DNA of 64,000 nucleotides, taken from Cenococcum geophilum 1.58. Taxonomy: Eukaryota > Ascomycota > Dothideomycetes > Gloniales > Gloniaceae. The DNA lies in assembly GCA_001692895.1 (NCBI GenBank), contig KV748190.1, positions 1,451,645 through 1,515,644 of the forward strand, given 5' to 3'. Position 1 is the stretch's first letter. Each line of letters starts with the position of its first letter. The notes below the pieces were generated by a model, which saw only the letters and a program-made list of their open reading frames with translations, was not told the origin of the DNA and made no database searches. Made by a program: the position numbers and the translations under genes. This document shows positions 34,840 through 45,866 of this stretch, piece after piece.

Positions 34840-36456
34840 CGCCTCTTATATAGAGTTGTGCTTTATACTTTATTAGGTAACTATTAGTATCCGTTTTATA
34901 GGTGAATTTCTATATAGTAGGCACTGTTTTAACTAATAGAGTCTTATTTACAACCTTGAATATTCTACAACCTTTTAGGTTAGTATACTCTTTTATAGTA
35001 GCAGTAAGAAAATCTGCCCTATACTAGTATTTTATAAGCTCCTTCCAGTTCTTAAGTAGAGGTAGTAGCTTATTATAATAGATTTTCCTATAATATTTTA
35101 GGCCTACGTAGAAGGCCGCCTAAAGTGCTTTATAGCTATCTACCTCCTTAAGGGAAGTTAAATAAGCCGTATATTATTTAGGTAGCTTTCTTAATTATTT
35201 ACCTTTTATAATATTGTCTTCCTTAACAGCTGCGCCGTTATTATCCTATAAGTTATCCTCTATAGATATATATTTATAATGCGGTCATTAGTAGGTTAAG
35301 AGAGCTAAGGAACTTAAGAATCCTTTAATAGGAATTAATTAAGGTTCTAGCGTCTTATCTAGGGTAGAAAGAGTAGGTAGGAAATCGTCCTTTAAAGTTT
35401 ATAAGCTTGCTATATTATCGTCTTAATCGGTCGCTTAGTCTTAATTTCTACCAAAATCTACCTATTAATTTCTACTGTTTTCTACTTAAATCTTACCTAA
35501 AGTCTTGTCGTCCTTATTTAACGTTTTATTAAGCTCTTTCTAAAACATCCTATTAATATATAACACATTAATTACCTCCAGATTTTAATCAGCGTGTTTT
35601 TGGAGTAGATTTATAAGATTTAGCTAATTATTATTATAGAGCAATTGCTTATTAAATATAACGTCTCTTATTTAAATTACCTTTTTTTTGCTAGGTATAT
35701 AGACCCTAAAGATATTTATTAACTAGTACCTAACTAGGTATCTAATATAAGCTTTTAGCTTAAGCTTTTAACTATATAAGAGGTTATATTTAAGTAGGTA
35801 AGCTCTATAGCCGTATATACGTAAATAAGCTATATTTAGCTTTAGTGGCGAGAGCCCTAGTGCTAACTAAAGCTTCTTAAAGGGTATTATCTAGCCGAGC
35901 TAGGCGTTTAGTGTCCGATTAATTAAATACGCTATAGCTCTAATAATCTCTAGCTAGAGCTCTTCTAGTAATTAAGCTTCAATTTATATATAACAAGACT
36001 TAATAATAATTACCCCCTTAGAATATTTAGTAGAACCGTTCTAAGACTTTATATATAGGGCCGATTGCTCCACTATAATTTCTTCTTAGTTTGTCTAACT
36101 ATAGAAGTCGCCACTAAGGGAGGTCTCGCTATTAATTCGGATGACTATAATCTTCTAATTATATTAACGCTTTACCCTATTTAAATATCGTATAATTGCT
36201 TACGTTAATAATAACTTATAGGTAAAGATCTCTACCTTATTTTTCTGTAAGAATTCGTTATAGAAATATATCGTCCAGATATAACTATTATACGCCATAA
36301 TCTCTAGAAATAGGTCGATATATATATAGTGGAAGGGCCTTGTTGCCTTATTAGTAGGTGCTCTTCTTAATATAATTTTATAAGCCTTGCTAATAGTATA
36401 GGATTTATAGTTAATTATCGCTAGTCCTTAAAGCTTCGCACCACCTGCCTCCTAGG
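34840..36456 (-). pseudogene. Copia-2 middle part, integrase side (fossil)
   Basis: This is the internal Copia-2 segment between the two Gypsy guests. By position (between the reverse transcriptase to the left and gag to the right, on the minus strand) it should hold the start of reverse transcriptase and the integrase. I see extended broken minus-strand frames but only weak motifs. Confidence 0.5.
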
Positions 36457-36461
36457 GTAAA

Positions 36462-36848
36462 TGTTACAGCACTGACCTAACGCATACTGTCAGATAAACT
36501 GTATTCTCTAAAGGCGTGGGTCACGTGCACGGGTCACGTGTACGGAGCACGTGCATTGTAAATCTCCTCAGAGCCCTAGGGGCCCTAGGTTAAACAACTA
36601 TCACGTCAATTAAGACAAGATTAAGATCATCAATCAATTAACCCATTTCATCAATGAACTGCTCTATATGAACTATCTAACACATACTGTTTCATACTGT
36701 CTCGTACTATTTCCTACTATTAGCTAGCCTACCACTAGTGACTTAGTGGCTGGCCCTACTATTTATATACAATACCCCCTTTCTACCTTCTTCCCCTCTT
36801 TATACCATAACGTAGTTATTTAGTCTACTTCATTACAGCACAATAACA
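36462..36848 (+). repeat. Gypsy-5 5' LTR, containing a solo LTR
   Basis: It starts TGTTACAGCAC and ends ACAATAACA. Collinear with 43338-43524 except for the inserted solo LTR at 36488-36682. Confidence 0.88.
36488..36682 (-). mobile_element. Solo LTR, unmutated, inside the Gypsy-5 LTR
   Basis: 195 bp flanked by CATAC (36483-36487 and 36683-36687), with inverted ends TGTCAGATA and TATCTAACA. No other LTR of this family is in the window, so both the partner LTR and the internal part were lost, normally by recombination between LTRs. It keeps its C-rich sequence and CACGTG palindromes at about 36525-36565, so it is untouched by RIP and is the youngest layer of this nest. Strand is inferred from the TGTTAGATA start and is uncertain. 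Confidence 0.85.
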
Positions 36849-37036
36849 GTTTGTGGTATCTTTAATTTGCGCCCTATCGCGATCACTAATTCCTTATACC
36901 CTAGCCAATTAACCTCCGCCCTAGAGTAATCGCGACCTACGCGCGCCTCTACTAAAACCAATACGTCCCTAGTATAGTCCTAGAACGATCCTTAGTTTTT
37001 ACCTAACGCCTAGATAGGCGACATTAATAACGCTGA

Positions 37037-38400
37037 AATGGCCGAAACCTAGAACCCCCGCGATATTTTTATAGACCTCTTTATAGAGATATACCCTAAT
37101 ATCGCGTAGACAATCCGCTGCTCCCTACTATACCCTAAAACCTTTAAGCCCAGTAAAGCTTATCTTACTCTTATTAACTATACTAACAAGTTCCTTAATA
37201 ATATTAAAGTAGGACTATAGTGTATATATAACATAAATACCACTAATAAGAAAGCTAATAAAAACCTTAATACCCTTATCGCTTTCTAGATAGGAACTAT
37301 TAACTCCTAAGCAAAGGCTATTGCCGTTCTAAAATAATTAACCCCTATAACAATGGTAGTAACCTAGCAGAAAAAACGGAGATCTAAAGACCCGCTAATA
37401 TTTAGCGGAAAAGGTACCCCGCTAGAATAATAAGCTAATTTTAAGACCTAGTATATTAAGATTAAGGGAGTCTTCAACCGGGACTGGGACTACTTTAATA
37501 TAGTTTAGTCCTAGATCCTTTATATCTTAGATATACTAGAGAATAAGGCCTATAAGTTTATTAAGTAGGGCTTAGAGCTTATATATAAGAACCTAAACAA
37601 TATATCTACGTGGAAATGGCCTACTAAGGAAGATATGCTTAAAGACCTTACTACCTACTATAAGGTCCTTAATATAACCCAGGTTATAAAGAATAAGCTT
37701 AACTATTTCCCCTAGGGCGAGCGTAATTACTAGTCCTAGAAGGGAGAGCTTAATAAGCTAATAGTCTGCGCTAAGAAGACAGATAAATAGAAGGTAGACC
37801 TACTCTAAAAGTCCATCTCTCTAAAGATGGAAGAGCTAGTACTTAGACTTGCCTATAAAATTAACAACAGCGACTATATAAGTTAGAGTAAGCAGATAAA
37901 TATATTTACTAAGAACCTTATAAACTATATATACTAAGCTAACCTTAAAAAGAACGCTAACTACCGCCTACCTACCTAAGCCCCTACCCCTATATTAACC
38001 CTAACCCTAGTAATAACTAAAGAACCTATAGACCTTAATAGAATCTTAGATACGGAGCGTAAGCGCCGCGTTAATAATAGACTATACCTTGCCTATAGCC
38101 TGCCTGGCCACTAAAAGGACGCCTATAACCCCACTAAGATAGTAAACCTAGTCCTAATACTACCTTGTTAAATAACACAAGCTAATAACCGCGGACGCGG
38201 CGACTATAGAGCCTATTATAGCTGTAGCGGACAACCCCCCCCCCTTTAACCCTATGGCTTAGTTACTCTAAACTATACCCTATATAGGAGCCTAACTCGT
38301 TAATAACGCCTAGTATTAGCAACTCCGCGCTAGCAAATATAAACACGGCTATATTATTAGCGAGGTATTGTTTTCCTATACCCCGACTAAGACTAAAATT
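37037..38400 (+). pseudogene. Gypsy-5 gag (fossil)
   Basis: An ATG at 37037 opens MAET, followed by a typical long helical gag region (a KFYNDLNLW-like stretch is replaced by its degenerate equivalent near 37600). A zinc-knuckle-like CYCCSG-type stretch is suggested near 38220. Broken. Confidence 0.5.
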
Positions 38401-38499
38401 AATACTACTAGCCAGACGGACACTAAACCGCCCTGCTAAGACAGCCCCATACCCTAGTCGTTAAAAGGTAAACCCTTAAACTAAGTCGCGTCTAAGGGT

Positions 38500-41400
38500 T
38501 TAAACTATATAAGGAGGAAGACGAGAAAATTAGGTCCCTATTACTAGATTAATTAGTCCTTTTTATTAGTAAGCTGCCACTTAATCTTAAATTAGTAAAC
38601 AGCAATAAGAAATTAATCCTTATTTAAACCTAACTCTCCTTATTATATAACCTATACCCCTAAGTTTATATTAATATAGTAAGCCTAGTGGACTCTGGTA
38701 GTACTATAATGGCATTTACTAATATAGAGTTAATTATAAGAAAGTATAATGTTATAACTAAGAAGCTATTAGCACCTAGGCCACTGCACCTCGTAAATAG
38801 TATCCTAACTTTGCTTGTTACGGACTACTTTACCACCTAAATATTAATTGGCTTCTATACTAAAGCTATACTCTTTTTTATTACTAAACTCTCGCCTACT
38901 ACCCTAATTATCCTAGGTATACCTTAGCTTTAGAAGTACGAGCCCTATCCTAGCTTTAGGAAACTTAAAATCCGCTTTAACTTAGACTACTACTCTAGGC
39001 ACTACCTCTTGTAGGGGATAACCGACGGTAGCAGGGACGCCCTATATAGATACTTAGTACTACTAAGCCTAGTGCCTAGGACTATATATAAAGCCCTAAT
39101 AGTAAAAGATATTCCTAATAAAGGGGAGCCTATATAGCTGTAAAGAAACGAGATAGTAAAAGACTGGACTACCCTAGTACTTAAGACTAAAACGACGGGC
39201 CAGCTAGCCCTACTAAGACTAAGGAAAAAGGTTTACTTTGCGCCGCTATTATTAAGAATCTAACCCTAACCTAGGCACTATTTAAACCCTAACCGCCTAG
39301 CCCAATACCTAGAACTAAGCTATATGCTATATACGCACAATATAGCTCGCGTTATAGTAAGGATTAGCTATAGAACTACTAAGACCAGGATAATAGAAAC
39401 CGCGCCACCGTAATATCTAACCTTATACCTGTCTCTCGCGCGTACCATATAGGGCCGCCGCCTCGTTTCCGCCCCCCTAGGCCAACTAAGCTATACTAGC
39501 CTAGCTATAGCACCGGAGAACTAAACACGCCCTAACCTAAATAATATTAAATACACTCGTGCTATTAATTTTACCCAGTTCTATAAATAAAAAGACATAA
39601 AGGTAATAAGGATTTATATAGTAGAGCTAGTAGAACTAGTTAAATAAGATAAGCACCGATAGCTGCTTAAAGAGCTACCTATAGGCCTAATAGAAGTACC
39701 GAACCTATTAGAAAAGTCTTTTTACCGGCTAGTAGAAGGCAACTATATAATAAAGGAAGCCCGTAAAGTGCTCCCCCCCTATTTCTATAACTTCCTTAAG
39801 ATAAATCTAAAAACTAAACCTAAGCTTTTACGTTAAAAGATAGTTAATACTAATATTAAAAAAATTCTAAAAGGCAAACCAGGATTGACCTATAAAGATA
39901 TTCTACAACGCCTACTAAAGGAGTTTAGTGAATATATTAAGTACTTCCTCCCTAAAAACGTAGATAAGCTGCCTCCTTACCAACCATAGGACTATAAAAT
40001 TAAGATTATCCCTAGAAACTAGGCCCCGTATTATAAAAATAGACCACTCTTACCTGCTAAACTTAGGTATATAAAGAAGTGGATTAATAAGATACTAGAT
40101 AAGGGTTTTATCCGCAAATCGACCTTACTAGCTACTATACTACTCCTCCTCGCTACTAAGCCCGGTGGCGGTATATAAATCTACTATAACTACTAAGGCC
40201 TAAATATAGTCACTATTAAGAATTAGTACCTACTGCTACTAATACGTAAGATACTTAACGTACTTTATAGTGCTAAATACTTTACTAAACTTAATATAAT
40301 TGCTGCGTTTAACCGGATCCGGATTATAAAGGGCTATAAATAGCTTATAGCATTTATTACCCGGTTCGGACTTTATAAGATACTAGTTATACTATTTAGC
40401 CTCTATAACACACCCGCTATATTTTAAAACTATATTAACTATATTCTATATAACGCCCTTAATAACTACTATACTGCCTACCTTAATAATATCCTTATTT
40501 TTTCTAAAACACGCGCTAAGCATATTAAGTATATAAATAAAGTTATCTAAAGACTTAGTAATGCTAGACTTTAGATTAATATTAATAAGTCTAAGTTCTA
40601 CTCTACTAAAATAAAATACCTTAGCTTAATTATCTTGACTAATAGTATAACTATAGACCCTAAGAAGGTATAGGCCTTATAGGAATAGAAGAACCTAACA
40701 TTAATTAAAGAATTATAATAATTTCTTAGCTTCGCGAACTTCTACTAATAATTTATTTAAGGCTACTCTGCTATCGCTATACCTATAACAAAACTCCTAA
40801 AGAAGAATATTAGATAGCTATAGGGACTAAAATAAGCTAAATTATTTAAGGCCCTTAAGGGAGCCTTTACTTCAGTACTAGTACTAGCATACTATAACTA
40901 TATAAAGAAAACAGTAGTAGAGATAGATGTATTGAATTAGGCTTCTAGTAGAGTCCTTTCCTAGTATAATAATAACGGAAAATTAAGACTGGTCGCATTC
41001 TTCTCCGTAAAGTACTCTACGCTAGAGTATAACTACGAGATCTATAATAAAAAACTCTTAGCTATTATTAAGGCTTTAAAGAAATAACGTCCTAAGCTAT
41101 AAGGGACTAAGGAGCCGTTTAAAATTATTACCAACTATAAAAACCTATAAACGTTTATAACTACTAAGCAGCTAAATTAGCGCTAAGTCTAGTAGGCAGA
41201 GTTCCTTTTATAGTTTAACTTTATAATTATATATAGACCTAATAGCAAAGCTACGCTCCCTAACGCCCTAAGCCGGCTACTAGGAATAAGGCCTAAGGAT
41301 ACTAATAATAAACGCCTCCGCCACTAAGCCTAAGTCGTTATACCGCCCCAGAAAGTTAACCCTATAATCTTAGAAGAATTACTATATAAGTCCTATAACT

Positions 41401-42740
41401 CTAATAACGCGGAGTTTATAGCCGCTCTAAACCCTAAAATAGCTAAAAAGTTACTAGACGAGTTAATCTAGCTAAAATACTAGGAGAACAAACTCGCAAA
41501 AGATATAGTAGCGGCCCTACGTAATTAGAAAGCTCGCTATTAGCTAAAGAAGATTAGGAAATTACTTTATTATAATAAGTTAAAATATAGTATTATTAAC
41601 GGACAGATCTACTTCCACTAACGTCTCTTTATCCCTAACGCCCTAGACCTCTACCTAGAAGTTATCTATCGCTCTTATAGCAGCGGCCCCGCTAGTTACC
41701 CTAGCCAGGTTAAAACTCTTAACCTTTTAAACTAAATATACTAGTAGCTAGGAATCTCCTAGCTTATAGCCACCCTTGTTAAAGACTATACCCTATACTT
41801 TCGCACTAAGACCCTCCGTTTTACCCCGCCTAGTTTCCTAAAACTATTAGAATTACCTACCCACCTATAGACTAATATCTTAATTAACTATATTATAACG
41901 CTACCGGTATACTAATATTACAGTAAGGTATATAAATATATCCTTATTATTATAGACCGCCTAACTAAAATATAATACCTTATTCTAGTAACAGGACTCT
42001 TAATAGAGAAGCTAGTTAATAGCTTTATTAATAACATATATAAGCTCTACGGTGCACTAAGTATAATTATCTCTAATTATAGCATATAATTTATTAGCGA
42101 CTTCTAGCGATAACTGAGTAAACGCCTTAAGATAACCTTATAACTAAGCTTAGCCTAATACCTAAAAACGAACGGCTAAACTAAAATCATTAACGCTGCC
42201 GTAAATAAATACCTTTATGCTTTTATTAGCTTTATATAGAACGACTAGGTTAACTACCTACTGCTTACTAAGTTTGCTATAAATAACTAAGTTAATAAGA
42301 GCATAGGTATCTCCCCGTTTTTTATAAACTATAGCTTTAACCCTCGCCTCGGAATTAAGCCTACTAGCCCCTACTTACTAATACTATTAGTATAAGTAAA
42401 GAAGGAGTTCTTTTGCGCAAACTCTATAGCTAACCACTTTAAGCGGATATTAATACAGCTTAAGGCCCTAGCCTGGATTTTATAGTAACGCTATAAAGAT
42501 AATATTAATACCTGTAGGGATAAGAGCGCGTTATTCTATGAAGGCAATATAGTTATAGTTAGCTTAGAAAATATAAAAATAAATAGATCTAAGAAGAAAT
42601 AGGATAATAAATAGGACGGCCCGTACCCCGTACTCGCAATATACTAAGGGGTAGTTATAATAGACCTCCTAGACTATATCTAAGGTCCGCCTTTAGGCTA
42701 CTAAAGAGATCCCTAGCTAAGCAAATATTAATACTATAGA
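38500..42740 (+). pseudogene. Gypsy-5 pol (fossil)
   Basis: Aspartic protease with VDSGSTIMAF near 38690-38720, reverse transcriptase at about 40060-40700 with the catalytic-box region AYLNNILIF near 40475, RNase H (40860-41260) and integrase (41700-42480) with a IIDRLTK motif at about 41950. This order is Ty3/Gypsy. Two single N bases occur near 42882 and 42901, just downstream. Broken in many places. Confidence 0.82.
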
Positions 42741-43337
42741 GCGCTATAATATATAAGGACGAGTAGCAGAGAGAGATAGTAACGGCAATATAGAAGATAA
42801 ATAGGAGTTTAAGAAAATCCTTAATATATATAATAAAGACCCCTAGGGCCTAACTTATAAGATTAAATAGAAATATTATAANGATATAACCTAGCAGCTA
42901 NAGGAAGACCTAAAGGGTTATAAATAAGCTATATAGCGCTTTTATAAGAAATACCCTAAGAAACTAAGACCCCTAGACTAGGCATAAAATAAGGAAAAGT
43001 TACGCTAAGGTCGCGGCCGACTACCGTATTAAAATTTATAGTGGTTAAGATATTATAAAACTTTAACCGGCGGTTAAAGTTGTCTAATTAGCTAAATTCT
43101 TGCTAAGAAACGCCACGCGGATTAATTTAGGTAGTGGTATGGAGTTCTGCTAACCTTACTTACTAAACTAACTAATTAGGATTTTCTATGCCCGGCATAG
43201 AAAATCGCTATTAGCTTAGTTAAGGGCGGTAAGCGGAACTAATATCTTTATAGTAAAAAATAGGCACCCCCATATACTACCTATTTTTAAATTATTTATT
43301 TAGTTTAGGGACTAAATTATCTAGGGGAGAGGAGTAC

Positions 43338-43524
43338 TATTATGGCACTAACCTAACGTATACTATTTTATACTATCTCGTACTATTTCCTACTATTAGC
43401 TAGCCCACTATTAGTAACTTGGCGGCCGGCCCTACTATTTATATATAATACCCCCTTTCCACCTTCTTCCCCTCTTTATACTATAACGTAGTTATTTAGT
43501 CTACTTTATTGTAGCATAGTAATA
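43338..43524 (+). repeat. Gypsy-5 3' LTR
   Basis: 187 bp, TATTATGGC to AGTAATA (mutated forms of TGTTACAGC and AATAACA), followed by the duplication GTAAA. Confidence 0.88.
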
Positions 43525-43529
43525 GTAAA

Positions 43530-45284
43530 TACTTAATTATATTAGGTCCTAAATAACCTAGTCTCTTATACTAGAGCCTTTCTACTACTTCTTAATTAGG
43601 AAGGGGGTCTTGCAATTAGATTATAAATAAAGCTTTTAGCTTATTATATTTAAGCGTGTTTTAGTTATAATGTCGCCCGTAATAAGCAAACGTCTTATAA
43701 TTGTCTTTGTGATATAGTAGGTTCTTTTTATTGTCCTACTATATATTCTTATTATTAAACCTATCTAGATAGGCCAAATTTGTATAGAACGCTAGTATAT
43801 ATACTATATTAGCTAGTAGGATCCTCCTAGGACCTACTAGCGTCTAGATTATAACTACTGCTGTCTTTATACCCTTAACTAAATCTAGGCCCGTTCCGGC
43901 GTATATAAAGTCATTACTTAGCTAGAGCTCGTCGACGAATCTTAATTAATTGTTAATAACGTGTATCGTGGTTCCGTTATTAAGGATTACGCTATCGCGT
44001 AGCTTATAGTCAGAACCTACGTTATAGGCGCCCACTTAGTATACGGTAAAGATACCGTAGTTATCTTCCTTTTAACTTCTATTTAGGCTTTATACAGCTT
44101 CCTTTTATAGAGTTTCCTTGCCTAAAGCCTCCTTTCTTATTTTTTTAATTTTTGACTTAGTCTAGTTTAAGGCGCTTATAATCCTTTCCTTAGCTTTTAT
44201 TACTGTAGCTTTATCCAATTTCCAATCCTTTAATTAAACCAATTTGTTAATATAGGGACAATCTTGGAACCAGTAAACGTCTCTATAGTAGTATAACGAG
44301 GTGTCTTTCTTCTATAATGTCCTAGATGGTGTAGTAGTAGGGGCCTTATCCTTAGGAGCCCTGTCCTTAAAAGTCTTATCCTTAGGAGCTCCGTTAATTA
44401 ACTCCCCCTAAAAGCCTACTGCGTTAGCGCTAAGCTAATCTCTTCTCTTCTGGGCTGTCTCTATTTGTTTATACTTCCGATATATTTTAACTAGTTAATT
44501 TATAGATATTATCTAGTTACTAGCCCAGTTATATTTATTAAATTTAACCCTCCACGTTAAGGCCCAGTTTAGTAATACTAGCTCTATAGCTATTAAAAAA
44601 TCTCTAATTACTTAGTCGCCGTATATATTTAGCAATTTAATCTTTTTATAGTCGTTATATGTCTTCTCCTACTGCTATAGCTAGGCCTCAAAGTTCTAAT
44701 TCTTTGGGCCCTTTTTGACCTTCGTATATTAGGTGGATAGGTAAAGCTCTTATGCCGTATTAGTAGGAACAACCCTCTCCTTAAGAGCTACTAGGGTGTT
44801 ATATACCGAGTCGATACCTAGTATATAGGTATTAAGGTTTTTAGCCACTATACCAGTAATATAGCTTTGTAGGGAGGTTAAAGCTGCCTTCTGCTTCTTA
44901 TATTCCTTCTTTACTATCTTGTACCTTTTATGGAGAATTTAAAGCTTGTTCTTTTTATCCTTAGAGAGAGCCGTATATAAGGTTATTCCTATCTTTATAT
45001 CTTAAGGCTTAAGAAAGACAAGTTTAAGTAAACGGGGCAACTGATCCTGTTTGGTTAAGGGGTTAACATACTCCTATACGTCTCCTATTCGAGCTTAAGG
45101 CCTAATAAGGTTAATCTATTTGTCCTAATTAGCTTAGTTTAATAATATTACCGTTATAGTAATAGCTTAGGTAGTTTAAGAAGTTATATTAAAAGGTGCT
45201 TGCAAAGATAAATGAAGTATTTAATAAGGGGTACGATTAATTAAATTAATAGGTGTAATATAGCAAGTTACCCAGGCTTATAAC
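43530..45284 (-). pseudogene. Copia-2 gag and protease side (fossil)
   Basis: This is the 5' internal part of Copia-2 on the minus strand, ending at the 5' LTR (45285). The presumed primer-binding site is the first 14 bases inside the LTR (GTTATAAGCCTGGG on the minus strand). A lysine-rich gag-like stretch lies at about 44890-45010. The element is broken. Confidence 0.6.
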
Positions 45285-45470
45285 TGTTGATTAGTAGTCC
45301 GTGCACCAATTATAAAAAAAGAATAAGAACTCCGTCTATTTAAACTATAAAGAAAAGAAGCTATTTATACATAAGGTAGGTCTAGGCAACTAAGTTAAAT
45401 ACTATAAACAACTGAGACAAAATAGGTAATAGAAACGGGTGGTAAGACCTAGGGTACTAGGTATTAGAGG
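45285..45470 (-). repeat. Copia-2 5' LTR, cut by Crypton
   Basis: It matches 27069-27255 and stops near 45460-45470 at the Crypton junction ctaggtattagagg. The missing 45 bp of the LTR are not found to the right of the Crypton pair. Confidence 0.8.
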
Positions 45471-45866
45471 TCTAGGTTAGGCTTAGTATAACCTTAGGTT
45501 ACGTACAACCCCCTAAGGTCCGCAATATATCGTCTAAATATTACCCCTCCCCCTTTGGTGGTGGCCCCTACTTTTAGGACGTGTTTTTGAGGCCTAGGTT
45601 AGTACTAGGTTAGTATAAAGGTCCTTAGCGCGCGCCCTCGACCTTATTGTTGCCTCGACAATTCCATTTTCTAACTCTCTCCTATTTTTATGCCCGCGCT
45701 AGCTCCTAGCTTACGTGGGGCTTCAGATTTTATATAGAAAGGCCTACTATAATTCTAATTCTATAATATAGAGCCCTCTTCTTCCTTCTCCTTTAATATT
45801 TACGCGTTCGGTAGCTCTATTTACCTACGCCGCGCCTACGCGTCTCCCCCCTTACCTCTTACGGAT

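Larger units (their letters stand above)
36462..43524 (+). mobile_element. Gypsy-5, structurally complete (fossil)
   Basis: Ty3/Gypsy element of 7,063 bp on the plus strand, inserted in Copia-2 with the 5-bp duplication GTAAA (36457-36461 and 43525-43529). The 3' LTR is 187 bp (43338-43524). The 5' LTR is 36462-36848 and is the same 187 bp once the 195-bp solo LTR and its duplication are subtracted. A purine tract ggggagaggagtac precedes the 3' LTR. Gag, protease, reverse transcriptase, RNase H and integrase are recognisable in order. Whole in structure, with dozens of coding breaks. Confidence 0.88.
27069..45470 (-). mobile_element. Copia-2 element, split by Gypsy-4 and Gypsy-5
   Basis: Ty1/Copia element on the minus strand. 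The 3' LTR is 27069-27298 with a polypurine tract just inside (C-run at 27299-27305). The 5' LTR is 45285 to about 45470, where a Crypton cuts it. Internal pieces are 27300-28731, 34840-36461 and 43530-45284, carrying from right to left gag, integrase, reverse transcriptase and RNase H regions, the order expected of Copia. Without its guests it is about 5.2 kb. Structure looks nearly whole; coding parts are broken in many places. It is older than both Gypsy guests and the Crypton. Confidence 0.82.
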
